From the NCBI GenBank assembly GCA_029776735.1, contig JAKOUL010000100.1:1-34891 (forward strand): a DNA stretch of 34,891 bases, read 5' to 3'. The notes beneath the pieces are model-generated. The model ran no database searches. It was given only the letters and a program-made list of their open reading frames with translations, and was not told the DNA's origin. The translations under genes and the position numbers were made by a program. This DNA is from Dictyoglomota bacterium (lineage in GTDB: Bacteria; Dictyoglomota; Dictyoglomia; Dictyoglomales; Dictyoglomaceae). Positions 1-11,512 of the stretch are shown here, one piece after another; position 1 is the stretch's first letter, and every line of letters starts with the position of its first letter.

Positions 1-3265
<3,265 letters not shown>

Positions 3266-3294
3266 TTAAAATCTCTTCCAAGAAGATTTTAACC

Positions 3295-3323
3295 ATTTTA
3301 GAGAAGTAAAATTTAAAAGTCAA
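3295..3323 (-). promoter_or_regulatory. guaB promoter
   Basis: On the minus strand, -35 TTGACT (3318-3323) and -10 TAAAAT (3295-3300) are separated by exactly 17 nt. They sit just upstream of the guaB Shine-Dalgarno, giving a leader of about 35-40 nt. Confidence 0.75.
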
Positions 3324-3391
3324 GCTTTAAAAAGTTGTTTTTGTTGTAGTATTATATTTTTGATTTCACGTTTTAATAGGAGGTTTTTCTA

Positions 3392-5992
3392 ATGGCTGAG
3401 AAACTTTATGTGGCTTTTATATGGCATATGCATCAGCCTTACTATAGGGATACAAACAAGAAATTTTCTTTTTTCCCATGGGTAAGGCTTCATGCAATTA
3501 AAAATTACTACAATATGGTATCTATATTGAAGGATTTTCCAAAAATCAAACAAACTTTTAATTTAGTCCCTTCTCTTGTTTTGCAGATTCAAGAATATTT
3601 AGAAAGAAAAACCACAGATGATTGGTTAGAAAAGACTTTAATTCCAGCACATGATCTTTCGGAAGAGGATAAAAAATTTATCTTGGATAATTTTTTCCTT
3701 TTAAATATTGGAAAGATGATTTCTCCTTTTGAAAGATTTAGAGAGCTTTATGAAAAAAGACAAAAAGGAGAAAACTATACAGAGCAGGATTTTTTAGATC
3801 TACAAACGCTTTATAATTTAGCCTGGTTTGATCCTGATTTAAGAGAAAAGGATACATTCTTGAAAAGTTTATGTGCTAAAGGAAGATCTTTTACTGAGGA
3901 AGAAAAGATAAAGTTAATAGATAAACAGTTTGAAATTATGAGTGCTATCCTTTCTCTTTACAAAGGATTGCAGGAATTAGGACAGATTGAAGTAATTTTT
4001 TCACCTTTCTTTCATCCCATACTTCCTCTTCTTATAGATACTAACTCTGCTAAAATTGCTACACCTGATCTACCTCTCCCATCCTTTACTTTTAGATATA
4101 AAGAAGATGCAAAGAGTCAAATCTCTTTAGGAAAAGATTTTTACAAAAATATTTTTGGGAAAGAACCCTTAGGAATGTGGCCATCAGAAGAGGCTGTAAG
4201 TCCAGAGGTGGTGGAGCTCTCCTATGACCTTGGAATTAAGTGGTTGATAAGTGATGAAAAGATACTCTTTAGAACCATAAGTAAAGATGTGATTAGAAAT
4301 TCCGAAGGATTTTTATCGGAGCCTTATATTTTATATAAACCTTATAGAATAAATATAAATGGAAAATATGTGGATATGGTTTTTAGAGATCAATTTTTGT
4401 CTGATAGAATAGGATTTGTATATATGAATTTTTCTCCTTACGATGGGGCAAAGGATCTTTTTAATAGACTCTTAAAAATCAAGGAATCTCTTCCTGATGG
4501 AAATTTTATTGTAACAATAGCCTTAGATGGTGAAAATTGCTGGGAGTACTATGATAATGATGGTAGAGATTTCCTCAGATATTTATATAATTTTATTTCT
4601 GAATCTTCAGAGATAGAGACTATTACAGTAGGAGATTTTTTAAACAAGTTTCCTCCACAAGATGAGCTTAACACTTTGTTCACTGGATCTTGGGTAGATA
4701 CAGATTTAACTACATGGATTGGAGAAAAAGAAGAAAACATAGCCTGGGATTATCTTTCTATTGTAAGAAATTTTATAGAAAGAAAATTGAGGCGAGACCC
4801 TGAACTTAAAAACAAGTTAGATTGGACAAGTTTGTATGCTGCTGAGGGTAGTGATTGGTTCTGGTGGTATGGAGATGACCAGAATTCTGGTCATGATGAA
4901 ATTTTTGACCAGATTTTTAGAAATCATCTGAAAAATGTTTATACATCTTTAGGAATCACACCCCCATCTTTTTTAGATATTCCTATAGTTATTAGAAAAC
5001 CTCTTTGGCAACAGAGAGAAAGCTTTATTTCTACTCCAGTATTAGATGGAAAAATAACTCATTCTTCTGAATGGGATCTTTCCTCTCTTAATCTTTTGGA
5101 TGGTCCCCAAAATTATATAAAAGGGATTTACTATACATATGATTTAGATAATCTTTATCTTAGATTAGATTTTAGAGGAAATCTAAAGGAACTTTTTAAA
5201 GAAAATTTTTCTATTAGATGCTATTTTTCTCATCCCCAGAAGCTATTTAGAAATAGACATATTAGAGGGAGAAAGGAAAGTTTTTGTTTTCCTATTGCTT
5301 TAGAACTTAATATTTTTAATGATGATTCAGAAATTCTTTTAGCTCAGGGAGATGAAAATTGGCAAGTTTTAGAAAAGAATAATTTTTCTGTGATAAATGA
5401 TATAGTTGAGATAAAGATACCTCTTTCTCTTTTTGAGGGAAGAAAGGGAGAGAAAATAAATTTTGGAGTTTGCTTATTCAAAGATAATGATCTATTAGAA
5501 ATTTTACCTGATAAAGACGCATTTTTATTTATAATTCCAGGCTTGCTTGAAGAAATTATAACGAAATTATTTGTTAATAGATTAAATAAAAAGGTATATG
5601 GTGAGTGGATACTTATTCCTAATAGGGATTATCATAATATCTACTCTAAGTTTATTGTTACCCAAGAAAATTTAACTAATTTTGAAGGGGAAGAGAATTA
5701 TGATGAGATAAAAATTTTAAGAAAAATACTTATTCCTGAAGAGTTAATAATGATTCTTCAAACCATAAGAGATTACAGAAGCTTTAATGTTTCAAGTTAT
5801 ACTGTGCCTTATAAATTTATTAAAGTGGAGAAGGAAGATGGTGTTTATAGATTGATCCCCAGGGAGAGTTTTATAAAAGTAATAACTCAAATTTACGAAA
5901 GAAACGAGATGCTGAAAAAAATATTTAAAGAAAAGTTTAGAGATGCATCCTGGGATAAGAGTTGTGGAAGTATAGAGATATATGGATTATAA
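3392..5992 (+). CDS. Glycoside hydrolase family 57, alpha-amylase/amylopullulanase type
   Basis: It is an 866-residue GH57 enzyme expected to cleave alpha-1,4 (and perhaps alpha-1,6) glucans by a retaining mechanism. Motif 1 is HMHQP (His14-Pro16). GMWPSEEAVS at residues 261-270 places the likely nucleophile at Glu266. LDGENCWEYY gives the likely acid/base Asp379. GSWVDTDLTTWIG is the fifth motif. These patterns match the amylopullulanase branch of GH57, not the Dictyoglomus AmyA branch. A helical domain follows, with EGSDWFWWYGDD near residue 485. From about residue 555 there is a beta-rich C-terminal region (HSSEWDLSSLNLLDG, then YYTYDLDNLYLRLDF) resembling the carbohydrate-binding domain of glucodextranase-like enzymes. 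No signal peptide is visible, so it probably acts inside the cell on storage or imported glucan. The start ATG has AGGAGG 7 nt upstream. The 3' end overlaps nfi by 11 nt. Confidence 0.92.
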   Translation: MAEKLYVAFIWHMHQPYYRDTNKKFSFFPWVRLHAIKNYYNMVSILKDFPKIKQTFNLVPSLVLQIQEYLERKTTDDWLEKTLIPAHDLSEEDKKFILDNFFLLNIGKMISPFERFRELYEKRQKGENYTEQDFLDLQTLYNLAWFDPDLREKDTFLKSLCAKGRSFTEEEKIKLIDKQFEIMSAILSLYKGLQELGQIEVIFSPFFHPILPLLIDTNSAKIATPDLPLPSFTFRYKEDAKSQISLGKDFYKNIFGKEPLGMWPSEEAVSPEVVELSYDLGIKWLISDEKILFRTISKDVIRNSEGFLSEPYILYKPYRININGKYVDMVFRDQFLSDRIGFVYMNFSPYDGAKDLFNRLLKIKESLPDGNFIVTIALDGENCWEYYDNDGRDFLRYLYNFISESSEIETITVGDFLNKFPPQDELNTLFTGSWVDTDLTTWIGEKEENIAWDYLSIVRNFIERKLRRDPELKNKLDWTSLYAAEGSDWFWWYGDDQNSGHDEIFDQIFRNHLKNVYTSLGITPPSFLDIPIVIRKPLWQQRESFISTPVLDGKITHSSEWDLSSLNLLDGPQNYIKGIYYTYDLDNLYLRLDFRGNLKELFKENFSIRCYFSHPQKLFRNRHIRGRKESFCFPIALELNIFNDDSEILLAQGDENWQVLEKNNFSVINDIVEIKIPLSLFEGRKGEKINFGVCLFKDNDLLEILPDKDAFLFIIPGLLEEIITKLFVNRLNKKVYGEWILIPNRDYHNIYSKFIVTQENLTNFEGEENYDEIKILRKILIPEELIMILQTIRDYRSFNVSSYTVPYKFIKVEKEDGVYRLIPRESFIKVITQIYERNEMLKKIFKEKFRDASWDKSCGSIEIYGL

Positions 5993-6659
5993 AGAATATT
6001 TTTGTTATAAAAGTCATGAAGAGGCATTAGCTCTTCAGAAATTTTTAAGTGGTAAGGTTATATTAGAAGATAAGTTTTCTTATCCTATCAAATACATAGG
6101 TGGTGTGGATACTTCTTTTTCTCATAAGAAACTTCTTTCGGTAATAATAGTATGTAATTTTGAAAGCTTAAAAATCTGCGATATATCTTACTCTTTTACT
6201 GACGAGAGTTTTTCTTATATCCCTGGCTTCTTAAGTTTCCGAGAAGGTCCTGGTATTATTGAGGCATGGGAAAAACTAAGTATAAAACCAGATATACTTA
6301 TATTTGACGGTCAGGGAGTAGCCCATCCAAGAAGACTTGGTATAGCCTCTCATGTGGGAGTGGTGTTAGATATGCCAAGTATAGGTTGTGCTAAGAAACC
6401 TCTTGTGGGGAATTATAAAGAACCTGGAGAGAAAAGAGGAGATTTTGAGCCTATTTATTGTAACGGTGAAGTGGTTGGTGTGGCTCTTCGTACAAAAGAG
6501 AAAGTAAAGCCTGTTTTTGTCTCTTCAGGGCATAGAGTATCTTTGAAAAGTGCTATTGACATTATTCTTAAAATAACATTGAATTTTAGACTTCCAGAGC
6601 CCACAAGACTTGCTCATATCTATAGTAAAAAGGGATGGTCAGATTTTAAAGAAGAATGA
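5982..6659 (+). CDS. nfi: Endonuclease V (deoxyinosine 3' endonuclease)
   Basis: It nicks DNA one phosphodiester 3' of deoxyinosine, starting repair of deaminated adenine, a frequent lesion at high temperature. The length (225 aa) and residues match Thermotoga maritima EndoV closely: GGVDTSF with Asp43, the REGP glutamate (Glu88), DGQGVAHPRRLG with Asp109 and His115, and GCAKKPLVG with the active-site lysine region (Lys138). The terminal SSGHRVSLKSA segment is also typical. The ATG overlaps the last 11 nt of the GH57 gene in a shifted frame, with GGAAG about 10 nt upstream, so translation is probably coupled. The 3' end overlaps convergent DUF763 by 21 nt. Confidence 0.96.
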   Translation: MDYKEYFCYKSHEEALALQKFLSGKVILEDKFSYPIKYIGGVDTSFSHKKLLSVIIVCNFESLKICDISYSFTDESFSYIPGFLSFREGPGIIEAWEKLSIKPDILIFDGQGVAHPRRLGIASHVGVVLDMPSIGCAKKPLVGNYKEPGEKRGDFEPIYCNGEVVGVALRTKEKVKPVFVSSGHRVSLKSAIDIILKITLNFRLPEPTRLAHIYSKKGWSDFKEE

Positions 6660-7712
6660 TAATCTTTTGAATGCTTCAATTTCCTCTTTCTTCCCCATCT
6701 TTGCATTTTTTATTGCTTTTTCAAGAATGTCAATACTTTTATCATAGTTTTTCTTATCAACAGGGTAGGGATATCCATCTTTACCTCCATGGGCAAAGGA
6801 AAATTTTGCAGGATCTTTATAACTTCCAGGTTTTCCATATACTAAGTCACTTATCAATGCTAAAGCTCTTAAGGTTTTTGCTCCTACCCCTTCTCTAAGA
6901 AGAAGCTCTTGAAAGTCTTTTGGTGGATTCTCATAAGTTTTTAATAGTATAGATTTGAGATTTTCAGGTTTTATCTCTTTTGGGGTAATTGGATGATGTG
7001 TTGGAAGCTTAAGAGATACATTTTCCCAAAGTGCTTTTGTCTCATTAGGATTTTCTGCAGAAAGTTGAGTTATCATTTCCTGTGCAGGTTTGCTTTCATT
7101 AGCTACCAAATTTAATACAACATTTTCCTTTTTATAAGTTATTATTCCCTTATGAGGATCTTCCACGAAACTTTTTATTTCTTTACCTAACCAATGATAC
7201 CGTCTTGCATAATTATTATTTTCATTCATTCCTTGCTGTATTACACACCAGTCTCCATTAGAAGTAAAGATCAAGAGATGATGATAAAGTTGGTATCCAT
7301 CTTGGAGAGCGTTATTATCAATTCTTGCTACTAATCTACTGATATTTATCCATTTTTCTGGATCAAAACCTATTTTGTCTGCAAGATTTCTTATTTCATC
7401 TGGTGTTTTAATGGCTGTTTTTCCTTTGCCTCCTACGATAAATAATCCTATCTCTTTATAAAGATCTCCTAAACCTTCTTTTAATGCGGCTCCTGTGGTT
7501 GTAGTCAGTCCACTAGAATGCCAATCAAACCCAAGGACACATCCTAAGGATTGAAACCAGTATGGATCTGAAAGATTTATTATCAGTTCATTAATTCTTC
7601 CTTCTACGGCAAAAAGGAGAATAATCTCTCTTGCTAACTTTTTCATTCTTTGAAAAAGCCAAGAAGGTGCTTTACCTGAATGTAATGGAAGTTCTGCAAT
7701 TTCTCTTTTCAT
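6639..7712 (-). CDS. DUF763 family protein with helix-hairpin-helix-like segment
   Basis: The 357-residue soluble protein is of the DUF763 family, widespread in archaea and thermophilic bacteria and without an assigned activity. Recognisable blocks are the N-terminal AELPLHSGKAPSWLFQRM, the FDWHSSGLTTTT stretch near residue 65, the LPTHHP segment, and LLREGVGAKTLRALALISD at about residues 268-290. The last block has the hairpin GVGAKT of helix-hairpin-helix DNA-binding elements. FAHGGKDGYPYPVDKKNYD follows. The convergent neighbour is endonuclease V, which together with the helix-hairpin-helix suggests a DNA repair or DNA-binding role (inference). The start ATG has no Shine-Dalgarno. A TATAAT lies only 12 nt upstream, so the mRNA may be almost leaderless. 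Confidence 0.9.
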   Translation of the reverse strand: MKREIAELPLHSGKAPSWLFQRMKKLAREIILLFAVEGRINELIINLSDPYWFQSLGCVLGFDWHSSGLTTTTGAALKEGLGDLYKEIGLFIVGGKGKTAIKTPDEIRNLADKIGFDPEKWINISRLVARIDNNALQDGYQLYHHLLIFTSNGDWCVIQQGMNENNNYARRYHWLGKEIKSFVEDPHKGIITYKKENVVLNLVANESKPAQEMITQLSAENPNETKALWENVSLKLPTHHPITPKEIKPENLKSILLKTYENPPKDFQELLLREGVGAKTLRALALISDLVYGKPGSYKDPAKFSFAHGGKDGYPYPVDKKNYDKSIDILEKAIKNAKMGKKEEIEAFKRLSFFFKI

Positions 7713-7724
7713 TCTCGTTATTAT

Positions 7725-7730
7725 ATTATA
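7725..7730 (-). promoter_or_regulatory. Candidate -10 box for the DUF763 gene (near-leaderless start)
   Basis: On the minus strand a perfect TATAAT ends 12 nt before the ATG at 7712, so transcription would start about 6 nt upstream of the start codon. The interval contains no Shine-Dalgarno. No good -35 is visible (GTTTTT at 17 nt spacing). Confidence 0.5.
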
Positions 7731-7777
7731 ACATTTAATCAGAATGAAAAAACTTAATTGGGAGGAATAAGTAAGAG

Positions 7778-8248
7778 GTGAAAAGGAAGATTTATATATC
7801 AGTTTTAATAGGCTTGATCTTGTTTATATCTGTTTTATATGTAGAGAATTTCTCTTCAAATAAAGTTAACTTTCCTAAAGGGAGATTAAGAATTACTCAG
7901 GATGGGAAGTCTATAGAGATTCCTGTAGAGATTGCTGATAAAGATGAATTATGGACTTTAGGTTTAATGTACCGAAAAGATATCCCTTGGAGATATGGAA
8001 TGATATTTATTTTTCCAGAAGATACTCAGGATGGATTTTGGATGAAAAATACTTACATTCCTTTAGATATAGCATTTATTGACGCAGAAGGTAAAATCTT
8101 TAATATTCAAAGGATGGTTCCTTGTGAAGGAGAAGAATGTCCTATCTATACAAGTCCAAAGCCTTATAGATATGCATTAGAAGTTAAGGCAGGCTTTTTT
8201 GAAAAATTCGGTTTTAGAGAAGGTGCGAAAATATCATTAATTCGTTGA
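7778..8248 (+). CDS. DUF192 family protein, N-terminally anchored or secreted
   Basis: The 156-residue protein starts with GTG. A GGAGG lies 13 nt upstream and a weaker AGAGG directly adjoins the start. Residues 5-22 are hydrophobic after KRK, a signal peptide or membrane anchor. The rest is a DUF192 domain: LGLMYRKDIPWRYGMIFIF, DGFWMKNTYIPLDIAFID, then a VPCEGEECPIY stretch with two cysteines, and YALEVKAGFFEKFGFREG. DUF192 proteins are small all-beta extracytoplasmic proteins of unknown function. The start pairs divergently with DUF763. The stop codon lies inside the promoter of the ABC cassette downstream. Confidence 0.9.
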   Translation: MKRKIYISVLIGLILFISVLYVENFSSNKVNFPKGRLRITQDGKSIEIPVEIADKDELWTLGLMYRKDIPWRYGMIFIFPEDTQDGFWMKNTYIPLDIAFIDAEGKIFNIQRMVPCEGEECPIYTSPKPYRYALEVKAGFFEKFGFREGAKISLIR

Positions 8249-8273
8249 CGTGTATAACTCAAAGTGTTATAAC
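8245..8273 (+). promoter_or_regulatory. Promoter of the ABC transporter leader
   Basis: TTGACG (8245-8250), 17 nt, TATAAC (8268-8273). It overlaps the DUF192 stop codon (8246-8248). Transcription from about 8280 gives a leader of roughly 175 nt before the permease start. Confidence 0.7.
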
Positions 8274-8407
8274 AAAAAAGCAAAATTAAAAGTTATTTTA
8301 GAAGGGAGGGAGATATTCAGATATATGAGTAGTAGGAATGAAGATGTAGTTCCGAGATGCCTTTTTGTAGTTTTTGAAGAAACTATTAAGAAAGGAGAAG
8401 GATTATT

Positions 8408-8467
8408 ATGGAAAAGAGAAAGTACTCTCCCTTACTGGAAGGAGGCCAGAGAAAATGTCCAGGGTAA
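8408..8467 (+). CDS. Putative 19-codon leader ORF overlapping the permease start
   Basis: ATG at 8408 is preceded by AAAGGAGAAGG, a strong Shine-Dalgarno at good spacing. It encodes MEKRKYSPLLEGGQRKCPG and stops with TAA at 8465-8467. The ORF crosses the whole 5' arm of the hairpin at 8440-8478 and ends in its loop, 13 nt past the first base of the permease ATG (8455). Ribosomes on it would open the hairpin and terminate over the permease start. The peptide has no run of a single amino acid, so the ribosome's passage, not a codon-specific stall, is the likelier signal. Its translation is inferred, not known. Confidence 0.5.
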   Translation: MEKRKYSPLLEGGQRKCPG

Positions 8468-8478
8468 TCTGGTCTCCT
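8440..8478 (+). promoter_or_regulatory. Hairpin sequestering the permease Shine-Dalgarno
   Basis: The 5' arm 8440-8450 (AGGAGGCCAGA) pairs with the 3' arm 8468-8478 (TCTGGTCTCCT) over 11 consecutive pairs including one G-U. The loop is 17 nt (8451-8467) and contains the permease ATG (8455) and the leader ORF stop. The permease Shine-Dalgarno GGAGG (8441-8445) lies wholly in the stem. Such a GC-rich stem stands out in this AT-rich sequence. A competing pairing of CTCCCTT (8427-8433) with AAGGAG (8439-8444) is also possible. Confidence 0.7.
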
Positions 8479-10167
8479 ATAAAATATCGGAAATTTTCTA
8501 TAGGAGATATAATAATACTCCTATTTCTTGGGAGTATTATATACGGTATCTCATCTTTAAACATAATTTACTCGGAACCAACCCAACCTGTAGGGCTTGA
8601 TTTAACTCCTACTAGGCTTCCTCTTTATGCGCTATTTTCCTTGATTAGAATGATTCTTTCGTATATACTTTCATTTATTTTTACTATTATTTATGGATAT
8701 GCTGCAGCTTACAAAAAAAATCTTGAAAGGATTCTTATCCCACTTTTGGATATATTACAATCTATCCCTGTCCTTTCCTTCTTACCTCCTGTCTTTATGG
8801 CAGTGATATCCCTTTTCCCTGGTTCAAAACTTGGGTTAGAAATTACTGCTATTATTCTTATATTTACAGGGCAGGTATGGAATATGGTATTTAGTTTCTA
8901 CCAATCTCTTATATCAATCCCAAAAGATCTAAGAGAGGCAGCAAATATGCTAAGAGTAAATTCTTGGCAGAGATTTTGGCATTTGGAACTTCCATATTCT
9001 GCAATAGGTTTAATATGGAATAGTATGATGTCTTGGGCAGGTGGTTGGTTTTTCCTAATGGCATGTGAAATGTTTACCCTTACTAATCAGCAGTTTGTTC
9101 TTCCTGGTATTGGCTCTTATCTATCCTTTGCTTCTATGAAAGGAGATATGCCAAAAATTTTCTATGGACTTTTAACTTTAATAACAATGATTATTCTTTT
9201 AGATCAATTGGTATGGAGACCTCTTTTGGCGTGGAGTCAAAAGTTTAAAGTGGAATTAGTTCAAGGAGAGGAGACTTATGAATCAAGGGTTCTTTTATGG
9301 TATCGTAGATCAAGAATTTTAAGAATAATAAGAGAGTATGTTACTGATCCTATAAGAGAAAGATTGGATAAATTTTTTGTAGAGAGAAGTCAAAAGACTA
9401 ATAAAAAAACATATAGAACATCTTCTTTGAGTAAAATATTCAATGGCTTTATTTTGGCTTTAATTCTTATATTAGTATTAAGAGGATTCATAGGGCTTTT
9501 AGGGTTAATTGTGAAGATACCTCTCTCTGGATGGGGAGAGATTTTAACTTCTGCTTTAATGACCTTACTAAGAGTCAGTATAGCAGTTGGTATTGCCCTT
9601 TTATGGACATTACCTGTAGGAGTAAAAATAGGAATGAATCCAAATCTTTCTAAAATCTTTCAACCAATTGTGCAGGTAGTAGCTTCTGTACCTGCAACTG
9701 CGATATTTCCTATTATCGTTATGTATCTTGTAGATCTTTCAGGTGGATTGAATATAGCAAGTATTCTTTTGATGCTTTTTGGTACTCAGTGGTACTTGTT
9801 ATTTAATATTATGGCTGGTGGAATGTCTATTCCTAAGGATCTTATTGAGGTTTCAGATTTATGTAAACTAAGTGTAAGAGATAAATGGAAAATAGTTATT
9901 TTACCTTCTATACTCCCATATCTTGTTACTGGTGGTATAACTGCAATGGGAGGTGCATTTAATGCGAGTATAGTTTCAGAATATATTTCATTTCATAATG
10001 AAGTCTTTAAGATAAAAGGTCTTGGAGCACTAATAACAGAGTCATCTGCTACAGGAAATAATGCATTTCTTGCAGCGAGTACTTTAACTATGGCATTAAT
10101 GGTTGTAGCAATAAACAGGCTTTTCTGGAAACGACTATTTAAAATGTCAGAAGAGTTATTATCTTAA
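8455..10167 (+). CDS. ABC transporter permease, two fused BPD-type permease domains (NitT/TauT-like)
   Basis: The start was set to ATG 8455 (MSRVIWSP, 570 aa) because GGAAGGAGG lies just upstream. In-frame extension to TTG 8374 would add unrelated residues. The protein contains two binding-protein-dependent permease domains, about residues 20-270 and 325-570, each with multiple membrane segments and an EAA-type loop: REAANMLRVNSWQRFWHLELP in the first and IEVSDLCKLSVRDKWKIVILP in the second. A hydrophilic linker at about residues 270-325 joins them. The duplicated arrangement matches anion transporters related to nitrate/sulfonate/taurine systems. The substrate cannot be read from sequence and no binding protein is encoded nearby. 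It is followed after 18 nt by its ATPase. Confidence 0.9.
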   Translation: MSRVIWSPIKYRKFSIGDIIILLFLGSIIYGISSLNIIYSEPTQPVGLDLTPTRLPLYALFSLIRMILSYILSFIFTIIYGYAAAYKKNLERILIPLLDILQSIPVLSFLPPVFMAVISLFPGSKLGLEITAIILIFTGQVWNMVFSFYQSLISIPKDLREAANMLRVNSWQRFWHLELPYSAIGLIWNSMMSWAGGWFFLMACEMFTLTNQQFVLPGIGSYLSFASMKGDMPKIFYGLLTLITMIILLDQLVWRPLLAWSQKFKVELVQGEETYESRVLLWYRRSRILRIIREYVTDPIRERLDKFFVERSQKTNKKTYRTSSLSKIFNGFILALILILVLRGFIGLLGLIVKIPLSGWGEILTSALMTLLRVSIAVGIALLWTLPVGVKIGMNPNLSKIFQPIVQVVASVPATAIFPIIVMYLVDLSGGLNIASILLMLFGTQWYLLFNIMAGGMSIPKDLIEVSDLCKLSVRDKWKIVILPSILPYLVTGGITAMGGAFNASIVSEYISFHNEVFKIKGLGALITESSATGNNAFLAASTLTMALMVVAINRLFWKRLFKMSEELLS

Positions 10168-10185
10168 ATTTAGAGGAGGAAAGCT

Positions 10186-11484
10186 ATGGAGCTTTTAAGA
10201 TTAGAAAACGTAAGTGTAAGCTTTAAATTTCCCGAAGGAGAAATTACAGTTCTTGATAATATTACTTTTACAGTAAATGAGAATGATTTTCTTGCTTTAT
10301 TAGGACCATCAGGATCAGGAAAGTCAACGATTCTTAGAGCAATTGCGGGACTTATAAAGCCTAAACAAGGGAAGGTCTATTTCAAAGGAGAAGAATTAAA
10401 AGGTATCAATCCCGGTGTGGCTATGGTTTTTCAGAATTTTGCTCTTTTCCCTTGGCTTACTGTTTTTGAAAATGTAGAGTTAGGGCTAAAAAATCTTGGT
10501 CTTTCTCCAGAGGAAAGAAAGAAGAAGGTGTTAGAAGCTATTGATCTTATTGGGCTTGATGGATTTGAAAATGCGTATCCTAAAGAACTTTCAGGAGGAA
10601 TGAGGCAGAGAGTTGGTTTTGCAAGGGCTTTAGTGATGGATCCAGATATACTTCTTTTGGACGAGCCTTTCTCTGCTCTTGATGTACTTACAGCAGAGAA
10701 CTTAAGAAATGATCTTATTGATCTTTGGATTGAAAAGCGCATTCCTACAAAGGCAATAATCCTTGTAACTCATAGTATAGAAGAAGCAGTTTATATGGCT
10801 GATAGAATTATTCTCTTAAGTAAGGATCCAGGAAGGGTAATAAAAGAGATAACGATAGATCTACCTCATTGGAGAGATAAGAAATCGTATGAGTTTGTAG
10901 AAATAGTAGATGATATATATGGGGTTCTTACGGGTAAACCTTTAGAGAAAATTTCTTGGAAAGATAGGAGACACTTTAATATACCTCAGGCAAGCGTAGG
11001 ATCTATCACAGGTTTAGTGGAATTGGTTGATGATCTTGATGGTAAAGTGGATATTTATAAATTAGGAGAGGAACTTTTGATGGATGTGGAAGATTTGCTT
11101 CCAATTGTAGAGGCTTGTGAAATATTAGGGTTTGCTGAGGTAAAAGAAGGAGACTTAATACTTACTGAAGCAGGGAGTAAGTTTGCAGATGCCGATGTTT
11201 TGGAAAGAAAAGAGATATTTAAAGAGTTATCTATAGAAAAAGTACCTTTCTTAAAACAGATTGTGAAAGTATTACAATCAAAATCAAATCATAAAGTACC
11301 TCGTCCATTCTTTTTGGATCTTTTGAAGCAACACTTTACGCCAAAAGAGGCAGAAAGACAGCTGGATGTGTTAATAGACTGGGGTAGATATGCCGAACTC
11401 TTTGAGTATGACGATGATAGAGATGAACTATATCTACCTGAAACTTTGGAAGAGGCAAACATAGCAACAGAAGAGGAAAGATGA
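10186..11484 (+). CDS. ABC transporter ATP-binding protein with C-terminal AAA-associated domain
   Basis: It is the NitT/TauT-type ATPase partner of the fused permease. Walker A is GPSGSGKST, the Q-loop is VFQNFALFPWLT, the signature is LSGGMRQRVGFARAL, Walker B is ILLLDEPFSALD, and the H-loop is VTHS. The nucleotide-binding domain ends near residue 255. About 170 extra residues follow (from YKLGEELLMDVEDLLPIVEACEIL), matching the AAA-associated C-terminal domain seen on this subfamily. It looks like a helical, winged-helix-like regulatory module with an acidic tail. The ATG has GAGGAGG 7-8 nt upstream. Because one polypeptide supplies both permease halves, the transporter is probably one permease plus an ATPase dimer. 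Confidence 0.94.
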   Translation: MELLRLENVSVSFKFPEGEITVLDNITFTVNENDFLALLGPSGSGKSTILRAIAGLIKPKQGKVYFKGEELKGINPGVAMVFQNFALFPWLTVFENVELGLKNLGLSPEERKKKVLEAIDLIGLDGFENAYPKELSGGMRQRVGFARALVMDPDILLLDEPFSALDVLTAENLRNDLIDLWIEKRIPTKAIILVTHSIEEAVYMADRIILLSKDPGRVIKEITIDLPHWRDKKSYEFVEIVDDIYGVLTGKPLEKISWKDRRHFNIPQASVGSITGLVELVDDLDGKVDIYKLGEELLMDVEDLLPIVEACEILGFAEVKEGDLILTEAGSKFADADVLERKEIFKELSIEKVPFLKQIVKVLQSKSNHKVPRPFFLDLLKQHFTPKEAERQLDVLIDWGRYAELFEYDDDRDELYLPETLEEANIATEEER

Positions 11485-11512
11485 TATAATAATTATCTAA
11501 GGAGGAATTTTA

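Noticed and set aside
8374..8454. Upstream TTG start for the permease
   Set aside because: No Shine-Dalgarno, and the extra residues are hydrophilic and unlike the family. GGAAGGAGG points to ATG 8455.
8250..8600. 116-codon ORF between DUF192 and the permease
   Set aside because: It has no family resemblance and no ribosome binding site at its GTG, and overlaps the permease by almost 150 nt. The leader interpretation explains the region better.
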